From positions 1-35,104 of the forward strand of contig CAINDQ010000109.1 in the NCBI GenBank assembly GCA_903847465.1: a stretch of DNA of 35,104 bases. The letters are read 5' to 3'. Origin of the DNA: an uncultured Candidatus Peregrinibacteria bacterium (GTDB taxonomy: Bacteria > Patescibacteriota > Gracilibacteria > UBA1369 > LOWO2-01-FULL-3). The position numbers and the translations under genes were made by a program. Positions 9,723 to 20,074 of the stretch are shown here, piece after piece. The notes under the pieces were generated by a model. It was given only the letters and a program-made list of their open reading frames with translations, was not told the origin of the DNA and did no database searches. Every line of letters begins with the position of its first letter. Within the stretch, counting starts at the first letter, position 1.

Positions 9723-10076
9723 CTATCTCTTGGCTATAGCTGTATCGCTGTTTATGTACACAATTGTACGTGGGCGAACCATCGCCTGATATTTTGAAGT
9801 TTTTTGAATATAATTCAACGATCTTACTGTAGAAATTTTCATATCCACAACCTCACTATCCTTCACTAATTCCTGATGTTTAGCGTCCAAAGCGCTCAAA
9901 GCATAGCCTTTTGTAACCTGTCTCGTAGAAAACGTCAAAGTACTAATAGTAATCAACGCCACAAAGAAAATCAGCGAACCAATTAAGAAAAGTGGCCCAA
10001 ATTCGATCTTTGGGAAAACCATTCTAAACGGACTTCTTCTATATGTATTGCCTCTTGCGAGAACGAGTTGTGACAT
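9723..10076 (-). CDS. FtsL-like cell-division protein (small bitopic membrane protein downstream of rsmH)
   Basis: Position directly after rsmH, one TM (GPLFLIGSLIFFVALITIST) followed by a short coiled-coil-like stretch. The TTG at 10127 in the track would overlap rsmH; ATG at 10076 preferred. Confidence 0.6.
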   Translation of the reverse strand: MSQLVLARGNTYRRSPFRMVFPKIEFGPLFLIGSLIFFVALITISTLTFSTRQVTKGYALSALDAKHQELVKDSEVVDMKISTVRSLNYIQKTSKYQAMVRPRTIVYINSDTAIAKR

Positions 10077-10107
10077 AGGATTTGAGGTGGGAACTTTATG
10101 AGGAAAT

Positions 10108-11064
10108 CTAAACTTCTTCAGGATCAAGGTCTCGTAATTTTCGATAAGCTCTTAATTTTGCGCTTCGACTTCTAGGATTTGCATTTATCTCTTCATCTGT
10201 TGGAATTACTGGCTTTCGGGTCAAACTTTCAAAGAATGGCTCTCCATGGACTCTATACAAACCTTCGTGCACATCTTTGACAGGCGGATTTTCTAATTCT
10301 CTAAAGAAATGCTTCACAATCCTGTCCTCCAGTGAATGATAGGAAATCACTACTATTCTCCCCCCTTTCTTTAACATTTGAGTTGATTCTCGTAGTGATT
10401 CCTTTAGAGCATTAAGCTCATCATTCACTTCTATCCTTAAGGCCTGGAACACTTGCGTGGCCGGATGTACCTTTTTAGCTTTGCCTTTCTTGTAAGGCAT
10501 TATGGAGTACATGAACTCCGCAAACTCTGTCGTTGTAAGGAATGGGGCTGTCTTCCTTCGCTCACAGATCTTTCTGGCAATCATACGACTCAAGCCTTCT
10601 TCGCCATATTCGTAGAAAATATTTGCCAGATCGCTTTCTTTGTAAGTATTGAGAACCTCAGAAGCGGTCAATTTTTGCCTTGGATCAAATCTCATATCGA
10701 GCGGTCCCTCTTTCATGAATGAAAATCCACGCTCTGGATCATCAACATGTGGAGAAGAAAGCCCAAGGTCAAAGAAAATTGCATCAACTTCTTTGATTCC
10801 ACAACCAGTAATCCTATTTTTTAAGTATCGAAAGTTATCGTGAATGTAGATAATTTGCTTTTCGAATTCCTTAAGTCTTTTTTTTGCCTCTTTTAGATTC
10901 CTTTCGTCTTGTTCAAATGCGATTAATTTGCCTTTTTTGCCAACCGCTTTTGCCTCCATCAAGGCATGTCCTCCGAGTCCCAAAGTCGTGTCTACAACAA
11001 TTTCCCCACCTTTTAATGCCAAATACTTTATGACAGGCTCTCTTAGAACAGATACATGCTCCAT
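10108..11064 (-). CDS. rsmH: 16S rRNA (cytosine1402-N4)-methyltransferase
   Basis: HVSVLREPVIKYL, DTTLGLGGHA, DLGLSSPHVDDPERGFSF, ATQVFQALRIEVNDEL, ISYHSLEDRIVKHFF, NPRSRSAKLR. Confidence 0.97.
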   Translation of the reverse strand: MEHVSVLREPVIKYLALKGGEIVVDTTLGLGGHALMEAKAVGKKGKLIAFEQDERNLKEAKKRLKEFEKQIIYIHDNFRYLKNRITGCGIKEVDAIFFDLGLSSPHVDDPERGFSFMKEGPLDMRFDPRQKLTASEVLNTYKESDLANIFYEYGEEGLSRMIARKICERRKTAPFLTTTEFAEFMYSIMPYKKGKAKKVHPATQVFQALRIEVNDELNALKESLRESTQMLKKGGRIVVISYHSLEDRIVKHFFRELENPPVKDVHEGLYRVHGEPFFESLTRKPVIPTDEEINANPRSRSAKLRAYRKLRDLDPEEV

Positions 11065-11166
11065 TTTGGTCTTTAACTAAAGGAAATTGCGGAATGAGTC
11101 TTGGTCGAAGTGTTCAAATCTTGTGTACAGTATGTGTATAACTTTTTTACACTACTTTCATGCCTT

Positions 11167-11195
11167 ACAATAGGGCTGTAATCACTGTGCGTCAA
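11167..11195 (-). promoter_or_regulatory. Candidate promoter TTGACG-N17-TATTGT for rsmH
   Basis: Minus strand TTGACG CACAGTGATTACAGCCC TATTGT in the sua5-rsmH intergenic region. Confidence 0.5.
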
Positions 11196-11234
11196 GAAAT
11201 TAGACACAGGACAGTATAACAAAACTATACACTA

Positions 11235-11259
11235 GCTCTTTTGCGAGAATAAAAAGAGC
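11235..11259. other. Intergenic 8-bp inverted repeat (hairpin) between the Sua5-like gene and rsmH
   Basis: GCTCTTTT-GCGAGAATA-AAAAGAGC; no obvious T-tract, so not a clear intrinsic terminator. Confidence 0.5.
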
Positions 11260-11334
11260 ACACACAAGCCAAAAAACGCCAATTATTTTTCATGTTGAAC
11301 AAAAATAGAGATGTTGCACAATAATTTTGATCGC

Positions 11335-11925
11335 CTACTCTACGACCAAATCTCCCTGCCTCAAAACTTCCAAATTTTCACCAACAATTTTCACTATAGT
11401 TGAAGGCTTGTTTTCCTGTATTTTTCCCCCATCGACCACCAAGTCTAATCCCTCAAAAAACTCCCCAAAAGCGGCCTCGTTCACCTCATACAATTGTGGC
11501 ATCCCCGCCCGATTCGCACTTGTAGTCGTCACCGGCCTTCCAAACATCTTTACCATATCGCTTGAAAACCCCTCACTCGAACACCTAAAAGACACAAATT
11601 CATCCTCAATATTAAAAAACTCAGGCAAATTCTTCCTTGGAACAACAATCGCTAGCGGCCCCGGCCAATATTTCTTCGCCAATTCCAGAGCTTTCAACGA
11701 GAATTCCCCATATTCCAAAGCCATTTCCAAAGAATCCACCAAAACACTCAAAGGTTTATTCCTCTCCATCCCCTTCACCCTATACAACTTATCCAGCGCT
11801 TTCGACTCAAAAACATCTACCGCCAAGCCATAACAAGTCTCGGTCGGATGCATCACTATCCCCGAATTCTTCAAAACTTCTACAGCACTTTTCACCGCAT
11901 CCACTCCCAAATCAATTTTTTTCAT
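11335..11925 (-). CDS. Sua5/YciO/YrdC/YwlC family protein (threonylcarbamoyl-AMP synthase)
   Basis: VMHPTETCYGLAVDVFESKALDKLYRVKGMERNKPLSVLV, WPGPLAIVVPRK, VTTTSANRAGMP. Confidence 0.93.
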   Translation of the reverse strand: MKKIDLGVDAVKSAVEVLKNSGIVMHPTETCYGLAVDVFESKALDKLYRVKGMERNKPLSVLVDSLEMALEYGEFSLKALELAKKYWPGPLAIVVPRKNLPEFFNIEDEFVSFRCSSEGFSSDMVKMFGRPVTTTSANRAGMPQLYEVNEAAFGEFFEGLDLVVDGGKIQENKPSTIVKIVGENLEVLRQGDLVVE

Positions 11926-11976
11926 ATGAAAACATTATGAACATGCTAAAATTAAACAAAATTTAACCTAAAAACA

Positions 11977-12510
11977 ATGGGAAAAAACTTTAATGAAAGC
12001 GACAACAAGTCCGTTAAAGAAAAAATCAAAGAAGGAACTTTGTCCCCAGCAGACCTCAAAAAAATCGAAAAAGGCGTAAAAAGATCCGAACTTCTAGCAA
12101 CCACCCTCGATACCGCAATGCTCGATCCAATCCTCGGCCTATTTACGGGAAGTGGTGATGCCGCAACATCTATAGCTGGTCTATACATAGTTTATCAGGC
12201 CGAAAAAGCAGGCATGTCTTATTGGGAATTGGCCAAAATGCTCGGAAGACAAACGGTCGACTTTACCTTAGGAAGTGTCCCTATTATCGGAGATGTTTTC
12301 GATTTCGTTTACAAAAGTAACAAAAAAAATGCCAAGGCCCTTCGCCAACACTTCGAAAAAATTGAAAGAGAAGGCCTAGAAAATAAATTGGCTAGACTGG
12401 AAAAATTAGAGAAGAAAAAAGTTAAAGCTGAAAAATCCGGAGTCAAAACACGTGACAGATTAGGCCGAAAAATGATCGAAGAAAAAGTGGATGAAGACCT
12501 AGAAGCTTAA
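11977..12510 (+). CDS. DUF4112 domain-containing protein
   Basis: LDTAMLDPILGLFTGSGDAATSIAGLYIVYQAEKAG...LGSVPIIGDVFDFVYKSNKKNAKALRQH matches the DUF4112 pattern. Confidence 0.8.
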   Translation: MGKNFNESDNKSVKEKIKEGTLSPADLKKIEKGVKRSELLATTLDTAMLDPILGLFTGSGDAATSIAGLYIVYQAEKAGMSYWELAKMLGRQTVDFTLGSVPIIGDVFDFVYKSNKKNAKALRQHFEKIEREGLENKLARLEKLEKKKVKAEKSGVKTRDRLGRKMIEEKVDEDLEA

Positions 12511-12527
12511 TCTCTCTATTCAAAACC

Positions 12528-13151
12528 CTACGATCTCCAGCCCATCAACTCTGTAACGGCTCTTTGCAATAAAGCTCTTCCTTTGCGCAAGACCCCATGA
12601 TCACCTTTTTCAGGCCTATCAGCAGCTTGGTCGCCCAGACCTGCCGCAATTTCTCTATAAAATTGTGCAACAAGCTTAAAATTTATATCTTCCAAAGGCA
12701 CCCGCACTTCCCTCGCCTGAGGATTTCGAGGATCTGTCCAAAAAATAGGGCCTGCTACCATTTTTCGACTCACAATCCCCTCCTCAGCCAAAAATCTCTC
12801 AGGACAATCGTATCCATTAGGAATTTCTATCCAATCTCTACAATTTTCACCTTCTTCGTCATCCACACCATCCGTTAAAGATCTTTTTTCTTGCCCCATA
12901 ATTCTTCCATAATATTGATTAACTAAATCCCAATTTACTTTATCCCACTCTATCCTTTGCCACATCCCCGGAATACTCTGCCAATGAGCAGTATGCCAAA
13001 TTCTGTCTCTCGATAAACAACCCTTTACAGCAAGAAATTCCTCAAAACAAGAATATTGCCCAAACGGAACCTCTACTCCATAAGTTGGATTGCCCTCATC
13101 CTCATCCATTTCACCGCCACCACCTCTCGGCAAAGTAAAGTCCACATCCAT
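12528..13151 (-). CDS. Hypothetical acidic protein with two internal ~60-aa repeats
   Basis: Open 207-aa frame, ATG start; internal duplication VEVPFGQYSCFEEFLAVKG..SRD.../IEIPNGYDCPERFLAEEG..SRK...; no known family recognised. Confidence 0.75.
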   Translation of the reverse strand: MDVDFTLPRGGGGEMDEDEGNPTYGVEVPFGQYSCFEEFLAVKGCLSRDRIWHTAHWQSIPGMWQRIEWDKVNWDLVNQYYGRIMGQEKRSLTDGVDDEEGENCRDWIEIPNGYDCPERFLAEEGIVSRKMVAGPIFWTDPRNPQAREVRVPLEDINFKLVAQFYREIAAGLGDQAADRPEKGDHGVLRKGRALLQRAVTELMGWRS

Positions 13152-13236
13152 ATATTTTTTAGCTTAAATAATTAACAGACACCATTTTTAACACAATTTG
13201 GCGCAGTTGTAAAGGGAAACCCGAAATTATTACATC

Positions 13237-13266
13237 TTGAAACCCACCCCGTCCTCCCTTTATACT
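13237..13266 (+). promoter_or_regulatory. Promoter TTGAAA-N18-TATACT for the NAD-type gap
   Basis: TTGAAA 13237-13242, TATACT 13261-13266. Confidence 0.65.
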
Positions 13267-13285
13267 GCCCCGCGAACAATTATAA

Positions 13286-14305
<1,020 letters not shown>

Positions 14306-14331
14306 ATCACTAGACTGCCGCACACAAATCG

Positions 14332-17300
14332 CTACTTCTTAATCTGGAACAAGACTTGTTTCTGGCTAGTTGCCTTCACTTGTTTTGGATTGTAAGCATA
14401 GGCTGTAAGCTTGTGAGCACCTGCGCCAATTCCTTTCGGAATAACCATTCTGAATGCGCCTTTTTGGCTAGCGTCAGAAATCACCGCTGATCCAAATGTT
14501 ACAGACTGATATGCGAGATAAACCATCTTGTTTTCATTATCAAGCGTATCTACTCGACCTTGAACCACGTACACCATTCCACCTGTTCTTGAGAATTCGA
14601 TGTAATCCTTGGCAATAAATATTGGCTCTAATTTCTCAGTATAACTTAGTAAGAATTTCACAAACTCCCCTGCCTCTCCCACATATGGCTCGTGGGCATA
14701 TTCTTCAGTGATAGTCAGCCCTTCAATGCTAAATTCTTGGTCAACTTCTTGACTGACTTTGAATTTCACAGTTTTGCCCGTGATTTTATTTCCACTTCTC
14801 ATTGTGTAGATTGTGGCTGAATATTCGCCATCGACGAGCATGGCATTTAGAACTGCCTTACCTTCATCATCGGTTTCTCCAGTGATTGTATTTATCAATT
14901 TTGATTGTTCTTTAGTTGTCGGATCTTCACTAACTAATTCAATTGTGACAACTTCATTTGGTTTTGAAAGTGCCAAAATTGCAGGGCTGGAACCAACTGT
15001 TCCACTCAAATTTACGATTCTTGGAATTGTAATAATTTCTCCAGGTTTTTTGTTGAATACCACCGCGTCTCCCAATTCTTTTTCGAGAATTGCTTCTGTT
15101 TGATTTTCTTGATCTTTATCCAATCCATACATTCTTTTCAAACATTCATTAGCTTTGTCTCCTGAACATTCCGCTTTGTCATTGATAATCAAAGAAAGTG
15201 CTTCGCTAGCATATGTTGGACTAGAATACACAGCATCCGTATCCACTTCCGAAATATTTGTTGGCGGAGGAAGTGGGGTTTCATCTGTTACCTCAGCCGT
15301 TGTTTCATTCTCCACTCCAGTTTCCGTTCCTACAAAAAGATCTATAGCTTCATCTCCCACCGTCCCTATTGCATCTGTTACCTCCTGCTCATTTGGAGGA
15401 ATAACCTCAGGAATTACTTCTGGAATTATTTCCGGAATCACTTCTGGAATAACCTCTGGCTGAACAATTCTTGGCGGTTGAGTAACTATCAAAATTCCAC
15501 CTCCATCATCCTCTTCTTCCTGACAGGCAGCCGCAGGTCTGCAATAATCTGGGACATCTGCCTCAGGATCACCTTCGGTAGTCACATAAACCATCAACTG
15601 ATATAAACCATTCACAAGCCCGTCTCCAAAAACGCCACTCCATGTATTTCCCAATCCAGTATAAATTTCATCCATCACAACATTCATTTGATCAGCAGTA
15701 TTGGATTCTCCAGAATAAGCAAAATATGCTCCTCCATTGATTGTATTCCCACTAAATGGACCTGGATCTGAACCTTCTAGGTCGCCAAATCCTCCGTCAA
15801 GACGCCAACCGTCTAAATTGTGAACAACGTACTCTCCATCATTAGTTTCATCATTAAAATATATTCCATACCTATCCCCATTTGCAGTTCCATTTGGAAT
15901 AGAGATCGTTCCATCAAAAGAAGTTCCAATAAAATTATTCATAATTCCTCCCTCGCTCCAGTCAAATCCACCTCCCTCCAACGTCGTATAATCCGCTCCA
16001 CCAAGATTAACAACTTCTCCCCCAACCATATGTTGAGCCGCAATTCCACTTCCCTCATTTCCTGCAATCACATTCTCGCTAATCAAGACATGCTCTTGAT
16101 TCATAACTACTGGCCCACCCTCTTCTACGGGCATATCCAGCCCAACATCCATAAGGGCGATTCCTTCTCCAGAAAAATTTAGCGGATCCATTCCTCCCGC
16201 AACATTTGGCAAAGCAGCAGTTCCTATAGCATCCACTCCTATATAATTTCCCAAAATTTGCAGACCATGAGAGCCCCAAGAGAGAATCCCCGCTCCATAA
16301 TTTCCAGAAATCAAATTTCCTTCAAGCAAAGATCCATCCAAGGCTTTATCTCCACCAATAATAATTTCACTACCAGCCCCATCCAAGATGGCAATACCTC
16401 CAGGAAAAAACCCATCTGTGCTTCCATTTGGTATTGCAAAATGTCCAGTCACATCAGTCCCAATATATGCACCCTTAATTTCAATATGTGCATCCCCTTC
16501 CGTCATCACGATAACACCACCCCCTGTATTTCCACTGATTACATTTTTTGTAATAGTTCCATCTGCCGCTTCTCCTAGATAAATAGTTCCCCCCTGCAAC
16601 TCAAGTCCGTAATAATTATTCCCTAAGTCTGTTTCATTCCCATTTATTCCAACTCCAATATAATTTCCCAAAATTCTAGAAACGCCCGTTACCGAACTAT
16701 CAATACGAATACCTTCTCCCCCACTAAACAACCCAGCAATAATATTCTTAGCCGCAGCTTCTATTCCTCCAATCACAATAGATCCAGTTTTACTCGAATA
16801 TCCAATGCCATTTCCACTATCAAGCGACTCCGTTCCAAGAACATTTAATCCAATTATATTCCCTTGCACAGTAACCTCTCCCCCAAAATCAGATTCATCA
16901 TCAATTGAAAGCGAAGTGCCACTATTATTCTCCATATCAAGATGTCCATAACTGATCAAATTCCCTTCATTAGCATTGATTCCCCCAATAGTTATATTGT
17001 CTCCATCCTCTAGCCCAATACCATTCAATCCCAAAACTTCTAAATCATCCCCAGGCACGATCATTCCAGTAAAATCGGTCCCAATATAATTGTTTTGAAT
17101 AGTAATATTTCCCTCGTGTTCAGCGTTATCGCAATACGTTGGATCTAACAACCCCGCCTCTCGATCACACATCATTGATAGAGTGATATACTCCAAAGAG
17201 TAATTCTCCTCAAACAATCTCCTCCCCGAAATAACATTTCTCAACTGAGAAGGATCATCATAATAATTTCCATTGATATTTGTCCCTCCAATTACCAAAT

Positions 17301-19083
17301 CCGTCATCACCGGAGAATAGGCATATATATTCTGAGATCCAGCATTTTGATCGTAGACACCAGTTTCTGGATTACTGGTTAATCCAAATATATTCCCATA
17401 CACATAAGCCGCCCTAGCCTCTCCATTAAAAGCCAAAACAGAACTAACAAAATCCGCATTATTAAAAACATTTCCATAGCCCAAGTCTCCTGCGCCAGGA
17501 ACCACGGCATCATAAAGATTATTTGGTCCACCGATATAAGCAATTCCATCACCAATACCAACTCCCCCATATCCATTTCCCATTCCTATAACCGTCATTT
17601 CGTCATCATCAATTCCAACCAAATTCCCATAGAAATAAACAGGTGTATCGTGAGAATACAAAGTCCCAACCCCAAACCCACTATACAAATTCCCAACAAG
17701 CACATTATTAGTTACAGATATTTCAGGAAGCACACTTCCCATAACCCCCGGAGCACCAGAAACCGAAATTCCATCTCCTCCATTTTGAGCGGATTTATTA
17801 TTAGAAATTGTAATTGCTCCATTTGAAACCGTTGAGATTCCAAATCCATCATTACCAAGTCCCTCAACTATATTCCCATCCTTATCTGTACCCACTTTAT
17901 TATAACCAATTTTTAAATCATCAATAATCTCTGGCTGAACCATAATTCCCACATTATTCCCAGAGACAACATTCCCTTCAGCCTCATCATTAACCCCGTC
18001 TAAATTTGAACCAATAATTAATTGACTCATCATCTCCGTAGGCCCATACACGGCAATTCCGACTCCATCATTCCCCAGTCCAACCTCATTACCATTTATT
18101 CCCACTCCAACATAGTTGTTTTGGATTATCACAGGACCATTCGTATCACCAATATTTCCAATAGTAATTCCATCCAAAGTATTTCCGGAAATAATATTCG
18201 GATCCCCGTTTAGATCCCCAATTTGCAAAGTGACTCCAAAGATAGGAGCGTTCAGACACAACCCATACCCACCATTTGGAATAACCGCAGTTCCAGTAGC
18301 ATTCAACCCTACTATATTTCCAGTGATAGAAAGATTGGAAATTCCGCCCGCATCGTATACTCCAGGACCAACATTTCCACTAATCACATTATTCGTTATC
18401 GCAATTGCACCTACATTCTCAATATCGATTCCGCGAGCCCCATTGGCGTCAGCCGAAAGTCCATCTGCCGTAGTCCCAATTTTATTACGATCGATGTAAA
18501 CACCAGTAGCCCAAACCACCTGGACCCCGTCATCACCATTCCCTCCAATCACATTACCCGCAACAACAAGACCATTTGCAGTATTGGCAGATATTCCCAT
18601 TTCGACATTGTCGGCGATAACGTTATTTGTAATATTCACCCCACTCGCACTATCAACACTCACCCCTGTATATCCACCATTTATCCCCGCAAAATCATGT
18701 ATATGTGTATCAACTGCATCAGCTCCGGAAACATTAAAAACACTCCAACCGGGATCTCCATCAATAACATTTGTCTTATCATCCAAAGCCCCATTTCCAT
18801 CAACATCCACAGTTCGAGTAACATTTAACGATTGCATCGTTAAAGAAAGAGTCTGATTTGTCTCCACGAAAATATTGTTCGGAACACCACTTGAGTTTGA
18901 CGTACTCAAAGCGCTCGGCAAAGTACAATTCCAATTCCCGACACCCATGTCTCCACAAATTCCGCCAACCACTTCTCCATCCGTATCAACGATATATGTC
19001 GCCGCAAAAACCGTCTGCGAAACCATCGCAAACAAGAGAGTCAAACCTACAAATTTTTTGAAAATTTTAAGACCTCGAGACAT
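14332..19083 (-). CDS. Large secreted/surface right-handed parallel beta-helix protein (1583 aa) with CSLREA-like N-terminus, Pro-rich linker and C-terminal Ig-like region
   Basis: Signal peptide (MSRGLKIFKKFVGLTLLFAMVSQTVFA), TYIVDTDGE..CGDMGVGNWNCTLPSALSTSN, many NVISGN.../N.IGTD..GT.. repeats, (PEVI)n linker. Confidence 0.9.
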   Translation of the reverse strand: MSRGLKIFKKFVGLTLLFAMVSQTVFAATYIVDTDGEVVGGICGDMGVGNWNCTLPSALSTSNSSGVPNNIFVETNQTLSLTMQSLNVTRTVDVDGNGALDDKTNVIDGDPGWSVFNVSGADAVDTHIHDFAGINGGYTGVSVDSASGVNITNNVIADNVEMGISANTANGLVVAGNVIGGNGDDGVQVVWATGVYIDRNKIGTTADGLSADANGARGIDIENVGAIAITNNVISGNVGPGVYDAGGISNLSITGNIVGLNATGTAVIPNGGYGLCLNAPIFGVTLQIGDLNGDPNIISGNTLDGITIGNIGDTNGPVIIQNNYVGVGINGNEVGLGNDGVGIAVYGPTEMMSQLIIGSNLDGVNDEAEGNVVSGNNVGIMVQPEIIDDLKIGYNKVGTDKDGNIVEGLGNDGFGISTVSNGAITISNNKSAQNGGDGISVSGAPGVMGSVLPEISVTNNVLVGNLYSGFGVGTLYSHDTPVYFYGNLVGIDDDEMTVIGMGNGYGGVGIGDGIAYIGGPNNLYDAVVPGAGDLGYGNVFNNADFVSSVLAFNGEARAAYVYGNIFGLTSNPETGVYDQNAGSQNIYAYSPVMTDLVIGGTNINGNYYDDPSQLRNVISGRRLFEENYSLEYITLSMMCDREAGLLDPTYCDNAEHEGNITIQNNYIGTDFTGMIVPGDDLEVLGLNGIGLEDGDNITIGGINANEGNLISYGHLDMENNSGTSLSIDDESDFGGEVTVQGNIIGLNVLGTESLDSGNGIGYSSKTGSIVIGGIEAAAKNIIAGLFSGGEGIRIDSSVTGVSRILGNYIGVGINGNETDLGNNYYGLELQGGTIYLGEAADGTITKNVISGNTGGGVIVMTEGDAHIEIKGAYIGTDVTGHFAIPNGSTDGFFPGGIAILDGAGSEIIIGGDKALDGSLLEGNLISGNYGAGILSWGSHGLQILGNYIGVDAIGTAALPNVAGGMDPLNFSGEGIALMDVGLDMPVEEGGPVVMNQEHVLISENVIAGNEGSGIAAQHMVGGEVVNLGGADYTTLEGGGFDWSEGGIMNNFIGTSFDGTISIPNGTANGDRYGIYFNDETNDGEYVVHNLDGWRLDGGFGDLEGSDPGPFSGNTINGGAYFAYSGESNTADQMNVVMDEIYTGLGNTWSGVFGDGLVNGLYQLMVYVTTEGDPEADVPDYCRPAAACQEEEDDGGGILIVTQPPRIVQPEVIPEVIPEIIPEVIPEVIPPNEQEVTDAIGTVGDEAIDLFVGTETGVENETTAEVTDETPLPPPTNISEVDTDAVYSSPTYASEALSLIINDKAECSGDKANECLKRMYGLDKDQENQTEAILEKELGDAVVFNKKPGEIITIPRIVNLSGTVGSSPAILALSKPNEVVTIELVSEDPTTKEQSKLINTITGETDDEGKAVLNAMLVDGEYSATIYTMRSGNKITGKTVKFKVSQEVDQEFSIEGLTITEEYAHEPYVGEAGEFVKFLLSYTEKLEPIFIAKDYIEFSRTGGMVYVVQGRVDTLDNENKMVYLAYQSVTFGSAVISDASQKGAFRMVIPKGIGAGAHKLTAYAYNPKQVKATSQKQVLFQIKK
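15398..15457 (-). repeat. 12-bp tandem repeat, five units, encoding PEVIPEVIPEIIPEVIPEVIP linker
   Basis: + strand units: ggaataacctca ggaattacttct ggaattatttcc ggaatcacttct ggaataacctct. Confidence 0.9.
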
Positions 19084-19124
19084 ATGTTTTGTTTTTATTT
19101 TTGATGTTTATTTTTGAATATAAA

Positions 19125-19147
19125 ATTATACCACAAAATAGCCCCAA
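19125..19147 (-). promoter_or_regulatory. Candidate promoter of the beta-helix gene; -10 TATAAT (19125-19130) with weak -35 TTGGGT, 17-bp spacer
   Basis: Minus strand ..TTGGGT-TTGGGGCTATTTTGTGG-TATAAT..; the listed interval covers the -10 and spacer, with the -35 immediately upstream. Confidence 0.5.
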
Positions 19148-19178
19148 ACCCAAGGACGAAACCCCTCAAAAACCTATT

Positions 19179-19916
19179 CTACAAATTTGCCCACAATTGT
19201 TCAAAAATTGCCTTCTGTGTACGAACCAATTGTTCAGAAAAAATCACCACCGCAGAAACTTCTTTTTCGTCATAAGAAACCATGCAAATTCTATCTTCGC
19301 AAATAAAATTATCAGAATCAAAAGTCGCATCTTTTGGTAGGATTTTAATCTTATGGTTTTTGGTAGCACAATCTTTCTTGTATCGCCTGCCCTTTGGTCC
19401 ATCAACAACAAACTCACGAACATCAAGGCGAGAAGCCTTAATCGCCTTCTCCACTTTCTTGAAATAAATCTCCATCACCGGATTTTCCACCTGCGGATTG
19501 AAATAAGCACAGAAACTTTTTTCCTTCAAAATCCCTTCATACATTTTCATCACCGCTTCTTTTCCCTCAAAAAATTTCACCTTCGGAGTAATCGTAAACT
19601 TGTTTTCAAGAACCTTTAACTGCGGAAGATTTTTATCAAGAATCTCAATTGTATGTCGAATTTTGCTCTCTTTTGCCTCAAGCACATCCGCAATTGCCTT
19701 AACCGAAATACACTTGAAATACCTCATCGCCGCCCTTTCAAACTCCTCCACAATCCCAATTTTTTTCAGATTCTCCAAAATCAAATACATCGACGACCTC
19801 GGCACACCCATATGTCGCGCAATTACACTCACCGGCTGCGCTCCCAATTCCAACAATTTCAAAAACGTTTCCATTTCCTTTTCACTCGCCCCTAAATTTT
19901 TGAACAACTCCTTCAT
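19179..19916 (-). CDS. TrmB-family transcriptional regulator
   Basis: N-terminal wHTH (EKEMETFLKLLELGAQPVSVIARHMGVPRSSMYLILENLKKIGIVEE) followed by TrmB-like sensor region. Confidence 0.75.
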   Translation of the reverse strand: MKELFKNLGASEKEMETFLKLLELGAQPVSVIARHMGVPRSSMYLILENLKKIGIVEEFERAAMRYFKCISVKAIADVLEAKESKIRHTIEILDKNLPQLKVLENKFTITPKVKFFEGKEAVMKMYEGILKEKSFCAYFNPQVENPVMEIYFKKVEKAIKASRLDVREFVVDGPKGRRYKKDCATKNHKIKILPKDATFDSDNFICEDRICMVSYDEKEVSAVVIFSEQLVRTQKAIFEQLWANL

Positions 19917-20014
19917 CGCCAGAAAATTAATCTGTTGTCATAAAACACCGACAGCTACATTTTAGCTCATCCACAGGCTTTTTGCAACCATTTTAAATCC
20001 TCAGTCGCAGATTA

Positions 20015-20043
20015 TTGACAGATGACCAGCTTAATGGTATCAT
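20015..20043 (+). promoter_or_regulatory. Promoter TTGACA-N17-TATCAT upstream of the ORF at 20075
   Basis: TTGACA 20015-20020, TATCAT 20038-20043; the track start (TTG at 20015) coincides with the -35 box. Confidence 0.75.
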
Positions 20044-20074
20044 CGCCTCTCGTTCATATTTAACCAAAACAATT

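Noticed and set aside
11102-11125. GTTCAAATC string resembling a tRNA T-loop
   Set aside because: No flanking stem, acceptor or anticodon arms could be built; not a tRNA.
11235-11259. Hairpin as an intrinsic terminator of the Sua5-like gene
   Set aside because: No U-tract follows on either strand, so kept only as an inverted repeat.
15820-18856. Multiple plus-strand ORFs antisense to the beta-helix gene (e.g. 15820-16182, 18223-18828)
   Set aside because: Low-complexity Ser/Ile/Asn/Pro shadow ORFs produced by the repetitive coding strand.
20015-20074. TTG start of the 20015 ORF
   Set aside because: The TTG is the -35 hexamer of a TTGACA-N17-TATCAT promoter; ATG 20075 is the likely start.
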